Assembly: GCA_002503045.1 (NCBI GenBank) | Contig: DAQW01000127.1 | Coordinates: 12,017 to 21,053, forward strand | Source of the DNA: Euryarchaeota archaeon UBA39 | GTDB lineage: Archaea; Thermoplasmatota; Poseidoniia; Poseidoniales; Thalassarchaeaceae | Direction of reading: 5' to 3' | DNA: 9,037 nt | Shown here: one piece after another, positions 1 through 6,594 of the stretch | Numbering within the stretch: the stretch's first letter is position 1 | How the letters are laid out: each line of letters begins with the position of its first letter | The notes under the pieces: generated by a model | Seen by the model: only the letters and a program-made list of their open reading frames with translations | The model's database searches: none | What the model was told of the DNA's origin: nothing | Translations under genes and position numbers: made by a program

Positions 1-2
1 CA

Positions 3-998
3 GCACCTGCTCCAGCCGCTCCTCGGCATCAGAGTAGTCCAGAAGTACGAGAGCGCTTACAGGCAGTAGGACAGATTTCTCAAGCTATTTCTGCTGAAGT
101 TCAGAAAGTAATTATCGGTAAATCTCACGTTATTGACAACGTTATGGTCAATATTCTATCTAACGGTAACCTGCTTTTCGAAGATTATCCAGGTCTTGCA
201 AAGACTTTGATGACAAATACCTTCGCAGATGCTCTAGGTTGTGACTTCAAGCGTGTACAATTTACACCTGACCTACTTCCAGCAGATATTACAGGAACAA
301 ACATTTACGACGCAAAGAAAGGAGAATTTACTTTCAAGCCCGGACCTATTTTCTGTAATCTTCTACTTTCTGACGAGATTAACCGTGCTCCTCCAAAGAC
401 ACAAGCAGCTCTATTAGAAGCAATGCAAGAGAAGCAAGTTACTATTGGAACTGTAACACATAAACTTCCAGCACCGTTCCTAACGATGGCAACTCAGAAC
501 CCTGTAGAACAGGAAGGAACTTACCCTCTACCAGAAGCACAACTTGATCGTTTCATGTTCAAGATGAGTGTAGGATACCCAGATAGAGCAGATGAAGATG
601 AAATCCTAGCTCGACGTATCACAAGAAAGAAGGATGCAGTAGATGTTGATGTCATTACTGACCCTGCTAGAGTCGTCGCAATGCAACAGGCTTGTGAAGA
701 CGTGTATGTTGATCCAGCAGTTAGAATGTACATGGTAGAAATTGTCTCGCGAACTCGTGAAGATCCTCGTGTACTCGTTGGTTCTTCTCCTCGTGGTTCC
801 CAAGCTCTTCTCAAGACTTCCAGAGCTGCTGCCGCTCTTCGCGGTCGTGACTTTGTAACACCTGATGAAGTAAAGGCAGTTGCACCAATTGCAATTTCCC
901 ACAGACTAATCCTAAAGCCCGAACACCAGATTAAGGGACTCGAAACTCAAGAGGTTGTATCAGATATCCTCCGACAAGTTCCAGTCCCAACTGTCTGA
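3..998 (+). CDS. MoxR-family AAA+ ATPase, 5' end outside window
   Basis: This is a MoxR-type AAA+ ATPase, a family thought to act as ATP-driven chaperones that help assemble or activate partner proteins, often VWA-like ones. The frame is open from base 3 to the TGA at 996-998 (331 visible residues), so the ATG at 144 is internal and the true start lies upstream. Numbering from base 3, the Walker A loop EDYPGLAKT is at about 60-68. Walker B LLLSDEIN is near 120-127 with the acidic pair at 124-125. Sensor 1 is TQNP near 164-167, followed by the family signature EGTYPLPEAQLDRF. A sensor-2-like GSSPRGSQ lies near 260-267, inside the C-terminal helical lid. All ATPase motifs look intact. The visible N-terminus is a short Ala/Pro-rich stretch (APAPAAPRHQ), probably a linker. 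The DUF58 gene follows after 33 bases, the usual MoxR arrangement. The ATPase family is certain; the client is not known. Confidence 0.95.
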   Translation, partial: APAPAAPRHQSSPEVRERLQAVGQISQAISAEVQKVIIGKSHVIDNVMVNILSNGNLLFEDYPGLAKTLMTNTFADALGCDFKRVQFTPDLLPADITGTNIYDAKKGEFTFKPGPIFCNLLLSDEINRAPPKTQAALLEAMQEKQVTIGTVTHKLPAPFLTMATQNPVEQEGTYPLPEAQLDRFMFKMSVGYPDRADEDEILARRITRKKDAVDVDVITDPARVVAMQQACEDVYVDPAVRMYMVEIVSRTREDPRVLVGSSPRGSQALLKTSRAAAALRGRDFVTPDEVKAVAPIAISHRLILKPEHQIKGLETQEVVSDILRQVPVPTV

Positions 999-999
999 T

Positions 1000-1014
1000 T
1001 TTACTCGGAGTAAA
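1000..1014. repeat. Short perfect inverted repeat in the MoxR-DUF58 gap
   Basis: TTTACTC-G-GAGTAAA is a perfect 7-base dyad around a single G, starting one base after the MoxR stop codon. The right half overlaps a direct repeat of GAGTA (1008-1012 and 1018-1022). It could be a protein-binding dyad or, read as RNA, a small 6-bp stem with a CGG loop between the two cistrons. It is short enough to be chance in AT-rich DNA, and no promoter element is visible beside it. Confidence 0.4.
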
Positions 1015-1031
1015 TTTGAGTAGGTGTTCTC

Positions 1032-2348
1032 ATGGCATGGAGTAGGAAGTCTGCGATGTTCGCGTCGTTGGCAGCCGCTCTATACCTATTGGGTCTAGTT
1101 TTAAGAAATCAACAATTAGTGACTGTTGCAGTTGTATTCCTATCATTCCTAACTTATGCTGCTTTCAGAACTTCACATGCAGATGTATCTGCATCAGGAA
1201 GAAGATTGGAAGATCAGGAATTTGACGAAGGTGCAGAGTTTAGAAATCTAAATGCAATGAGGCAACTTTCTCAAGCACGTGTTTTCGAAGATAGCGATAT
1301 CGACGTCACACTTCGAATCCAGAATCTTTCGAACCTATCACGAATCTTGGAGGTAAGAGATAGTGTGCCTGAAGTAATGAGAGTAAAGAAAGGTGCAAAT
1401 TATGCATTGATGGAACTAGGAGGGAGAAGAGAAACTGAACTCAAGTATTCTCTAGAATGTCCTCTTAGAGGATTTTACACAGTTGGACCAGTTGCTGTTC
1501 GTGTTCAGGATACTTTTGGCCTATTCCATCGAGAGAAAGAAATCCACCTTTACGATGATTTCCTAGTATTTCCAAAGATGGAAGATGTCAAAGATGCATT
1601 TGTGAAAAGTAAGGTTCCTAAAATTTTCACTGGAGCAGTTAACATTAGACAGCCGGGTGAGGGTTCAAACTTCTACAATCTTCGAGAATATGTGCCAGGA
1701 GACCCAATGAGAAAGGTGAATTGGAAAGCATTTGCACGCTCTGGAAAAATGATGGTTAATGATTTCGAAAGAGATGCTGTCAGTGATATTATCTTGATTA
1801 TTGATAGTCGAAATGTCGCAGAGACTGGCCCAGTAAGTAGGAATTCATTGGTTTACAGTACTAGAGCTGCTGCTAGTTTAGCTCAATACTTCCTATCCCG
1901 TAGAGATTCAGTAGGTTTGGTAATTTATGGCGATGAAATTGTTAGTGTCGACAGAGACACGGGTAAAAAGCAACTGTATATTCTTCTTACCAAACTTGCT
2001 GGTGCAATGGCTAGAGGAAATACACCTCTAAAAGTGGTAACAAATCGAATTATGCCTCATATCAACAAGGGTAGTCCGATTATTATCCTCAGCCCATTGG
2101 AAGATGACCCTACGGTTGTCGACGCTGTACGAGATTTCCGTGCAAGAGAGTTCGATGTGACTCTTCTTTCACCTAGTAGTCTTGAATTTGAGTTTGATGC
2201 AAGACGTCTTGATCGAACTGGCTACGAAGTTCTCAAGACTGAGCGTGATATTTTGATTAGTGAACTGCGTGGCCTTGGGGCTAACGTAATGGATTGGGAG
2301 CCCGATATGCTTCTATCCACTGCATTGGCAGGAGCAAGAGGATTCTAG
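1032..2348 (+). CDS. DUF58 domain protein, membrane-anchored MoxR partner
   Basis: This is a DUF58-family protein of 438 residues, a common partner of MoxR ATPases; the biochemical role of the family is poorly known. Two hydrophobic segments (about 8-24 and 29-46) form an N-terminal membrane hairpin. Residues 55-170 look like the beta-rich domain typical of the family and end in RGFYTVGP and DTFGLF. The diagnostic DUF58 block is at 208-247 (PGEGSNFYNLREYVPGDP, then RKVNWKAFARSGKMMV). A VWA-like fold follows from about 252 to 380, including DSVGLVIYGD. The metal-binding DxSxS motif expected after the first VWA strand reads DSRNV (258-262), so a normal MIDAS site appears to be missing. The ATG is supported by AGGTG at 1022-1026, five bases upstream. 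It lies between the MoxR gene and the membrane-protein gene in one operon. Its soluble part is probably cytoplasmic, as the ATPase is; this is inferred. Confidence 0.92.
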   Translation: MAWSRKSAMFASLAAALYLLGLVLRNQQLVTVAVVFLSFLTYAAFRTSHADVSASGRRLEDQEFDEGAEFRNLNAMRQLSQARVFEDSDIDVTLRIQNLSNLSRILEVRDSVPEVMRVKKGANYALMELGGRRETELKYSLECPLRGFYTVGPVAVRVQDTFGLFHREKEIHLYDDFLVFPKMEDVKDAFVKSKVPKIFTGAVNIRQPGEGSNFYNLREYVPGDPMRKVNWKAFARSGKMMVNDFERDAVSDIILIIDSRNVAETGPVSRNSLVYSTRAAASLAQYFLSRRDSVGLVIYGDEIVSVDRDTGKKQLYILLTKLAGAMARGNTPLKVVTNRIMPHINKGSPIIILSPLEDDPTVVDAVRDFRAREFDVTLLSPSSLEFEFDARRLDRTGYEVLKTERDILISELRGLGANVMDWEPDMLLSTALAGARGF

Positions 2349-2354
2349 GAGGTG
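2347..2354 (+). promoter_or_regulatory. Strong ribosome binding site overlapping the DUF58 stop
   Basis: AGGAGGTG begins inside the TAG stop of the DUF58 gene and lies five bases before the ATG at 2360. It fixes the start of the membrane-protein gene. The overlap with the stop suggests translational coupling. Confidence 0.75.
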
Positions 2355-2359
2355 GATAA

Positions 2360-3277
2360 ATGACTGTAAGTAGTGATACATCACACCTTTATGATGGTAA
2401 AACTGTTCGTTCAGGGGCACCTAGTAGAAAGAAGGCTGCAGGAAAAATTACTTCATCGACAGAAATACCAAAGGATGCAATTCCAGAGGTTACTATCCCC
2501 TCATTTGTAGAAAGTCTGTTCGGAGGACCTCTGGTTCCTAAAATGAAATTTCTACCTGCTGCTAAAAATGTACAAAATTTACAATTTGCAAGTGCAGGTG
2601 CGATGGTAGTTCTAGCAGTATTGACATACATCGTCACACCTCAAGTCGGCACCCCTTGGTTTGCTTTAGGAGACATGTTAAACGTCCCTGCAATTGGTAC
2701 TGCTCTGCATGTTTTGATTATCTTGGGCAGTATTATGACTGGTTTCTGGGGAATTTTTCAGCGTGACGCTCGATTCCTTCTTGGATCATATGTATTGTTC
2801 ATACTAATATCTCTAAGATTTGCTGCCAGCACAGTTACATTTTCAGCAGATCTCCTACCAGATAGTGAAGGTGCTCAAAAATCGCTATTGGTATTGTATG
2901 CAGTATTCCTTGTCATGTACATCGAACTCAGTAATGGAGTGATTCGTTTCTCCATGCTTGATACTTCAATAAGAACTGGTGAAGTATATGTAATGAATGA
3001 GAAGAAGGTACTGAGTAGATATCAAGCATCTCTAATCCTTACACCTCTAATCGCAGGTACAGTTGCTTTCCTTACTCTCTTCGTGAATGTAATTATTCCA
3101 TGGTTTATCCAAGTGATTGATGACACTGCTGCTCTGAGGATGTCTGAATCTGTTGAATTAACAAGTGTCTACGGAGTTGCTTTGGGAACAATGCTGGTAT
3201 TCTTGGTTGTTGCAGGAATGTTTGCGATTAATCTACCTCTCAGAATCCAACAATTTAGAGAAAAGTCAGATGATTAA
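2360..3277 (+). CDS. Unrecognised six-helix membrane protein in the MoxR-DUF58 operon
   Basis: I do not recognise this 305-residue protein. The first 70 residues are hydrophilic, Ser/Lys-rich (SRKKAAGK near 22-29) and without a signal peptide. Six hydrophobic segments follow, at about 76-93, 112-133, 138-158, 175-193, 224-252 and 268-291. The tail RIQQFREKSDD is charged. Basic residues in the N-terminal region, the loop QRDAR (134-138), the loop around NEKKVLSR (213-220) and the C-terminus suggest that both ends are cytoplasmic. There is no transglutaminase, VWA or TPR motif, so it is not one of the usual third genes of MoxR-DUF58 clusters. The start is set by the strong ribosome site at 2347-2354. 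The gap to DUF58 is only 11 bases, so it is very likely co-translated and functionally tied to MoxR and DUF58, perhaps as a membrane platform or client. That role is inference. The TAA stop touches the stop of the opposing aspartokinase gene. Confidence 0.85.
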   Translation: MTVSSDTSHLYDGKTVRSGAPSRKKAAGKITSSTEIPKDAIPEVTIPSFVESLFGGPLVPKMKFLPAAKNVQNLQFASAGAMVVLAVLTYIVTPQVGTPWFALGDMLNVPAIGTALHVLIILGSIMTGFWGIFQRDARFLLGSYVLFILISLRFAASTVTFSADLLPDSEGAQKSLLVLYAVFLVMYIELSNGVIRFSMLDTSIRTGEVYVMNEKKVLSRYQASLILTPLIAGTVAFLTLFVNVIIPWFIQVIDDTAALRMSESVELTSVYGVALGTMLVFLVVAGMFAINLPLRIQQFREKSDD

Positions 3278-3280
3278 TTA
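3275..3280. other. Abutting convergent stop codons (TAA|TTA), operon-operon boundary
   Basis: The TAA of the membrane-protein gene (3275-3277) is followed immediately by TTA (3278-3280), the reverse complement of the aspartokinase TAA. The two operons thus meet tail to tail with no intergenic base. Any transcript end for either operon must fall inside the coding sequence of the other. On the minus side, the RNA beyond the aspartokinase stop passes through a short U-rich patch (complement of 3258-3267, containing CUUUUCUC). On the plus side no T-run is seen just after the stop. Confidence 0.9.
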
Positions 3281-4627
3281 CTCTGCATCTAATAACTCAA
3301 ACATATCTGTTAGGCATCCTACTGTACGAACTGCCTCATTATCTGGAATTAACAAATGAATCCCATGTTCTGTTCCTTCTTGATTCATTTCTTCAGGAAG
3401 GATATTCTGTTCTTCTAACGAGTTAAAAAGATTAGACCGAATTTCTTGGTTAGAAGAAATTCCTTGTCCAAAGAGACTTAGCAACGCTATTGGGTTCCCC
3501 AAATCGATTCTAGCTTCAGAATCAAAGGATAAAATCGTAGATTCAACCCGTGGCAGGTCTTTCTCATCAACTAATACTCTTATTCCTGCTTGGTCTGCAC
3601 GTATGGACCAAATTCGAATCCTCTTTTGATGGAGTGAATGACCCAATCCAATTAGATTACGAGATAATTGAGAACCTGAACGAACACGCCACAGAATGTC
3701 AAATCTCCTTCTGTGACAAACTAAGACACGTACATTCGGCAGACCAACAGAAATTGAAGGACCCACAAAAGTTCCTGGTTCACTTGGTTGATGTAAAGGT
3801 CGAATAATCAACGGTATTCCTGACTCAACCAATGGATCAATAGCATCTGGGTGAAGAAGTCTAGAGGAATGAGATGCAATTTCTACAGCTTCATCATAAT
3901 TGAGATACGGGATTCTTCTGCCGGGCATCCCCCAAGCCGGATCAATGCTCAAAACTCCAGGAACATCTCGCCAAATTACAACTGAGGATGCACCTATTGC
4001 CGATGCAATATATGCTGCAGTGCAATCTGAACCGCTCCTAGAAAGAGTAGAAATATTGCCATCTGATCCAATTCCATACCATCCAGCACACAATGGAATA
4101 GTGTCTTCAGGTAAAGAAATTGATTCGTTAGTTGCATTACTATCAATTCGAATAAACGGTTCACGTCCTTTAACTCGGATTGGGATTTCTTCAGCCCAAA
4201 ATGATTTACAAATTACTCCACGAGCAGTAAGTGCTGCCTCAAGACATGTTGTCGCTAGTCTTTCACCGGTTACTAGAACCTCTTGTTCTGCTCCCGGTGT
4301 ATCTATTTCACAAAGATTTGAATCAAGAATATTGATTGCTTCATCAAATCGTTTCAAACTAGATGAGGTCAAAACTTCGGGTGTCAATGTAGAATGATGT
4401 TTACGTATCCAATGAACAAATGTGGAGACATGTAATTTACCTTCCTTGGCCTCATGGATTGCATCAAGGAGTCTATCAGTTACTCCAAAAAATGCAGAAA
4501 CAACTACTATTGGATTTGGACCTAATTCAAGTATCCTTTCAGCGATTGCCGAAATATCTTGAGAGGATTTGAGACAAGACCCACCGAACTTCAGAACACT
4601 TCTGAAGGTCGCTTCTGACTCATCCAT
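3278..4627 (-). CDS. Aspartokinase with divergent ATP site and two C-terminal ACT domains
   Basis: Aspartate kinase (EC 2.7.2.4) phosphorylates aspartate to aspartyl phosphate, the first step towards aspartate semialdehyde. The length of 449 residues is normal for a monofunctional enzyme. The kinase domain (about 10-290) has KFGGS (13-17), VSA (43-45), TGER (120-123), SRSGSD (196-201) and RLLHP (256-260). The region from about 297 to 449 resembles a weak first ACT repeat and a clearer second one (IALLSLFGQG, ending LTDMFEL). Against E. coli LysC as I remember it, catalytic Lys and Asp are kept, but ATP-contact positions differ: Thr221 to Arg, Tyr227 to Leu, Arg232 to Ala, Lys257 to Arg. Archaeal ADH synthase needs aspartate semialdehyde, so its place at the end of the aromatic operon suggests a supply role. 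It starts 21 bases after aroC, without an obvious ribosome site. The family is sure; activity and effector are not. Confidence 0.9.
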   Translation of the reverse strand: MDESEATFRSVLKFGGSCLKSSQDISAIAERILELGPNPIVVVSAFFGVTDRLLDAIHEAKEGKLHVSTFVHWIRKHHSTLTPEVLTSSSLKRFDEAINILDSNLCEIDTPGAEQEVLVTGERLATTCLEAALTARGVICKSFWAEEIPIRVKGREPFIRIDSNATNESISLPEDTIPLCAGWYGIGSDGNISTLSRSGSDCTAAYIASAIGASSVVIWRDVPGVLSIDPAWGMPGRRIPYLNYDEAVEIASHSSRLLHPDAIDPLVESGIPLIIRPLHQPSEPGTFVGPSISVGLPNVRVLVCHRRRFDILWRVRSGSQLSRNLIGLGHSLHQKRIRIWSIRADQAGIRVLVDEKDLPRVESTILSFDSEARIDLGNPIALLSLFGQGISSNQEIRSNLFNSLEEQNILPEEMNQEGTEHGIHLLIPDNEAVRTVGCLTDMFELLDAE

Positions 4628-4648
4628 GCTTCTCGGAAGGGGTACCTA

Positions 4649-5728
4649 CTAAAATGGACGTGTACGAGTCAACAGTAGGTCAGCTATCAAAAAACGCACT
4701 ACCCCCTCCACAACTGGAGCAGCACGAGGTGCAAGAACAGGGTCATGTCGACCTCCTACCGAAAGAGGACGTAATTCGCCAGAAGGAAGATGTAATGTAT
4801 TCTGAATTGAAGGTATACTACTAGGTGGTTTGAAATGGACTCTTATCCGAATATCGGAACCAGTGGTGATTCCTCCTATTGCACCGTCGCCTCCTTCCGA
4901 TTGAATAGGGATATTATCTTCACCGGATTTCCACATTGAATTATGTTCTGTCCCACGCATTCGTGAAGCTTGTACCCCATAACCAAACTCTACTGCCCTA
5001 ACAGCAGGGATTCCAAACAATCCCTTTGACAAAGCAGGTTCTATTCCCTCAAACCAAGGATTACCTACTCCAATCGGCAATCCTCTAACAATTACATCTA
5101 CCCGGCTACCAATACTGTCTTTCTCTTTGCGAAGAACATTAATCTGTTCAACAAATCGATCGGCTGCTACAGGATCTAGACAATTCAATCGAGACATGTT
5201 TTCACTTATTTCAGTAGAAATGAAATTTGCTAAATCTCCTGCCTCATCATCTCCCAATGCAGCCATATGCGAATAAACTGAAATTCCGGATGAATCTAAA
5301 ATGGGTAGAACTACTGAACCAGCAGCCACTAAACCCCATGTGAGTCTTCCAGAATGGCTACCTCCACCTCTAGGATCTGCATTGCCTCCTGTTCGAAATT
5401 GTTCAACAAGGTCAGCATGACCTGGACGAGGGTGGTCAGGAAGAAAATCATAATCGGAACTTCTGACATCTGAATTCTCTGCAAACATTACGAGAGGCCA
5501 ACCAGTTGTACGACCTTCATGAATTCCACTCTGTACCTTCGGCATGTCAGATTCAGTTCTCTGAGAAAGGCCCTTTCTACCGGGTTTCCTTCGAGCAAGA
5601 TCATCTTCTATAGATTTAATATCAATCGGCAATCCAGGTGGTAATCCTTCAATTAATACACCTACGCCAACTGCGTGACTCTCCCCAAAAATAACGAGAG
5701 AGAGTTGTTCCCCAAGGCGCATGCCCAT
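4649..5728 (-). CDS. aroC: Chorismate synthase
   Basis: Chorismate synthase (EC 4.2.3.5) converts EPSP to chorismate with reduced FMN, the last common step of aromatic biosynthesis. The 359 residues match the family length. Conserved blocks appear in order. These are FGESH (14-18) with the first catalytic His, the RRKPG basic patch (46-50), RPGHAD (101-106) with the second His, RGGGSHSGRLT (120-130), and PAVRAVEFGYG (241-251). GGDGAIGGITTG (279-290), FKPPSSI (299-305) and GRHDPVLAPRA (326-336) with the catalytic Asp follow. The SGRLT version of the fourth block, rather than the proteobacterial SARET form, is one of the known variants. The first ATG is chosen because GAGGT sits six bases before it; MGM contains a second Met two codons later. 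The gene lies nine bases after the shikimate kinase gene and 21 before the aspartokinase gene. No oddities affect the active site. Confidence 0.96.
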   Translation of the reverse strand: MGMRLGEQLSLVIFGESHAVGVGVLIEGLPPGLPIDIKSIEDDLARRKPGRKGLSQRTESDMPKVQSGIHEGRTTGWPLVMFAENSDVRSSDYDFLPDHPRPGHADLVEQFRTGGNADPRGGGSHSGRLTWGLVAAGSVVLPILDSSGISVYSHMAALGDDEAGDLANFISTEISENMSRLNCLDPVAADRFVEQINVLRKEKDSIGSRVDVIVRGLPIGVGNPWFEGIEPALSKGLFGIPAVRAVEFGYGVQASRMRGTEHNSMWKSGEDNIPIQSEGGDGAIGGITTGSDIRIRVHFKPPSSIPSIQNTLHLPSGELRPLSVGGRHDPVLAPRAAPVVEGVVRFLIADLLLTRTRPF

Positions 5729-5734
5729 GAAATT

Positions 5735-5739
5735 ACCTC
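5735..5739 (-). promoter_or_regulatory. aroC ribosome binding site overlapping the aroK stop
   Basis: On the minus strand the junction reads TGAGGTAATTTCATG. The GAGGT starts within the TGA stop of aroK and lies six bases before the aroC ATG. This selects the outer of two nearby Met codons and implies coupled translation. Confidence 0.75.
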
Positions 5740-6592
5740 ACTCTGTTCGAATCGCGGTCTCAAAAACCGAAAGACCGCGACTGCTCAATGTATCTAATAT
5801 TCTATCAATCGCTGATTCATTGACAGATGGGATCATGAAAACAATCGAGGGACCTGAGCCTGAAATCCCTGCGCAGCGTGCGCCCCATACCAGTAAATCA
5901 TTGCAAATTTTTCTACCTGCTTGATCGGCTGTAGAAAGCGCTACTCCTCTGCCATTTTCTGTAACTGACGTATCCAATGCACCTTGTTGAATTGCAACCA
6001 ATGCTTTCTGAAAATTTACCTGAGCTCTAGCAAAAGATTCGGGATTAATCTCAACAGTTCTTTCTCCTCTTTCAACAACAAAAACAGCCCATTCCTCAGG
6101 TTCTGGCCACAATCCTTCCAATGCAATTCCCTGCTCTATTGGAACCTGAGGGTTGACTACCTTCCACCCAGGAGTAACTGCAGCCCATGTATCGTCTACT
6201 GAACCAGTGACAGTACAACCTGCAGCAATTTGAGCGCGAACTGCTAATTCAACCACTTGAGGTGTTTCAAGAACTGTTTTGGTTGCATCTGCAAGAGCCA
6301 AAACAGCCGCAGCAGCGACTGCAGAACTAGATTTTAGACCCATGCCCATTGGAACTTCTGAACGAACCATCCAATGATATTCTTCTTCGCCGATAGGAAG
6401 TCCCGCTTCAACCCATGATGTTTTTACAGCATCGAGTAAACCATGCGGATCAACAATTTCTTGCCGATCAGGGTTATCTCTAATCATGACCTTAGCAGGA
6501 AGATCAAGAGAAAGTGAAGCCCCATATCCTGCACCTAAAGCGTGCAAAAGAGAGCATGAACCATAGGCCGTACCTCGTCCAAGAACCGCCAT
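5738..6592 (-). CDS. aroK: Archaeal shikimate kinase (GHMP kinase family)
   Basis: Shikimate kinase (EC 2.7.1.71) phosphorylates shikimate at the 3-hydroxyl using ATP. Archaea use a GHMP-superfamily enzyme unrelated to bacterial P-loop AroK, and this 284-residue protein is of that type. The N-terminus GRGTAYGSCSLLHALGAGYGAS (5-26) is the usual substrate-side segment. The GHMP glycine/serine ATP loop is EVPMGMGLKSSSA (79-91). CTVTGSVDD (126-134) is the archaeal-type motif with the paired Asp. GISGSGPS (242-249) is the C-terminal GHMP motif 3. All key blocks are present. The ATG is supported by GAGGT at 6599-6603, six bases upstream and inside the end of the dehydroquinate synthase gene. Only two bases separate those genes, so translation is almost certainly coupled. 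Other GHMP kinases such as homoserine kinase are unlikely, given the LKSSSA loop and the operon. Confidence 0.93.
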   Translation of the reverse strand: MAVLGRGTAYGSCSLLHALGAGYGASLSLDLPAKVMIRDNPDRQEIVDPHGLLDAVKTSWVEAGLPIGEEEYHWMVRSEVPMGMGLKSSSAVAAAAVLALADATKTVLETPQVVELAVRAQIAAGCTVTGSVDDTWAAVTPGWKVVNPQVPIEQGIALEGLWPEPEEWAVFVVERGERTVEINPESFARAQVNFQKALVAIQQGALDTSVTENGRGVALSTADQAGRKICNDLLVWGARCAGISGSGPSIVFMIPSVNESAIDRILDTLSSRGLSVFETAIRTE

Positions 6593-6594
6593 AT

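Noticed and set aside
606..902. 98-codon ORF on the - strand within MoxR
   Set aside because: It is antisense to conserved AAA+ sequence, its composition is unlike its neighbours (Cys- and Asn-rich), and it has no motif.
144..998. MoxR gene starting at the ATG at 144
   Set aside because: The frame is open back to base 3 and the extra residues (VGQISQAISAEVQKVIIG) are the usual MoxR N-terminal helix, so 144 is an internal Met.
3900..4397. 165-codon ORF on the + strand
   Set aside because: It lies wholly antisense to the well-conserved kinase domain of the aspartokinase, has no ribosome site or recognisable domain, and is explained as a shadow frame.
3278..4627. Aspartokinase as a decaying pseudogene
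   Set aside because: The frame is intact over the full family length, catalytic Lys and Asp are kept and the second ACT domain is recognisable, so divergence fits specialisation better than decay.
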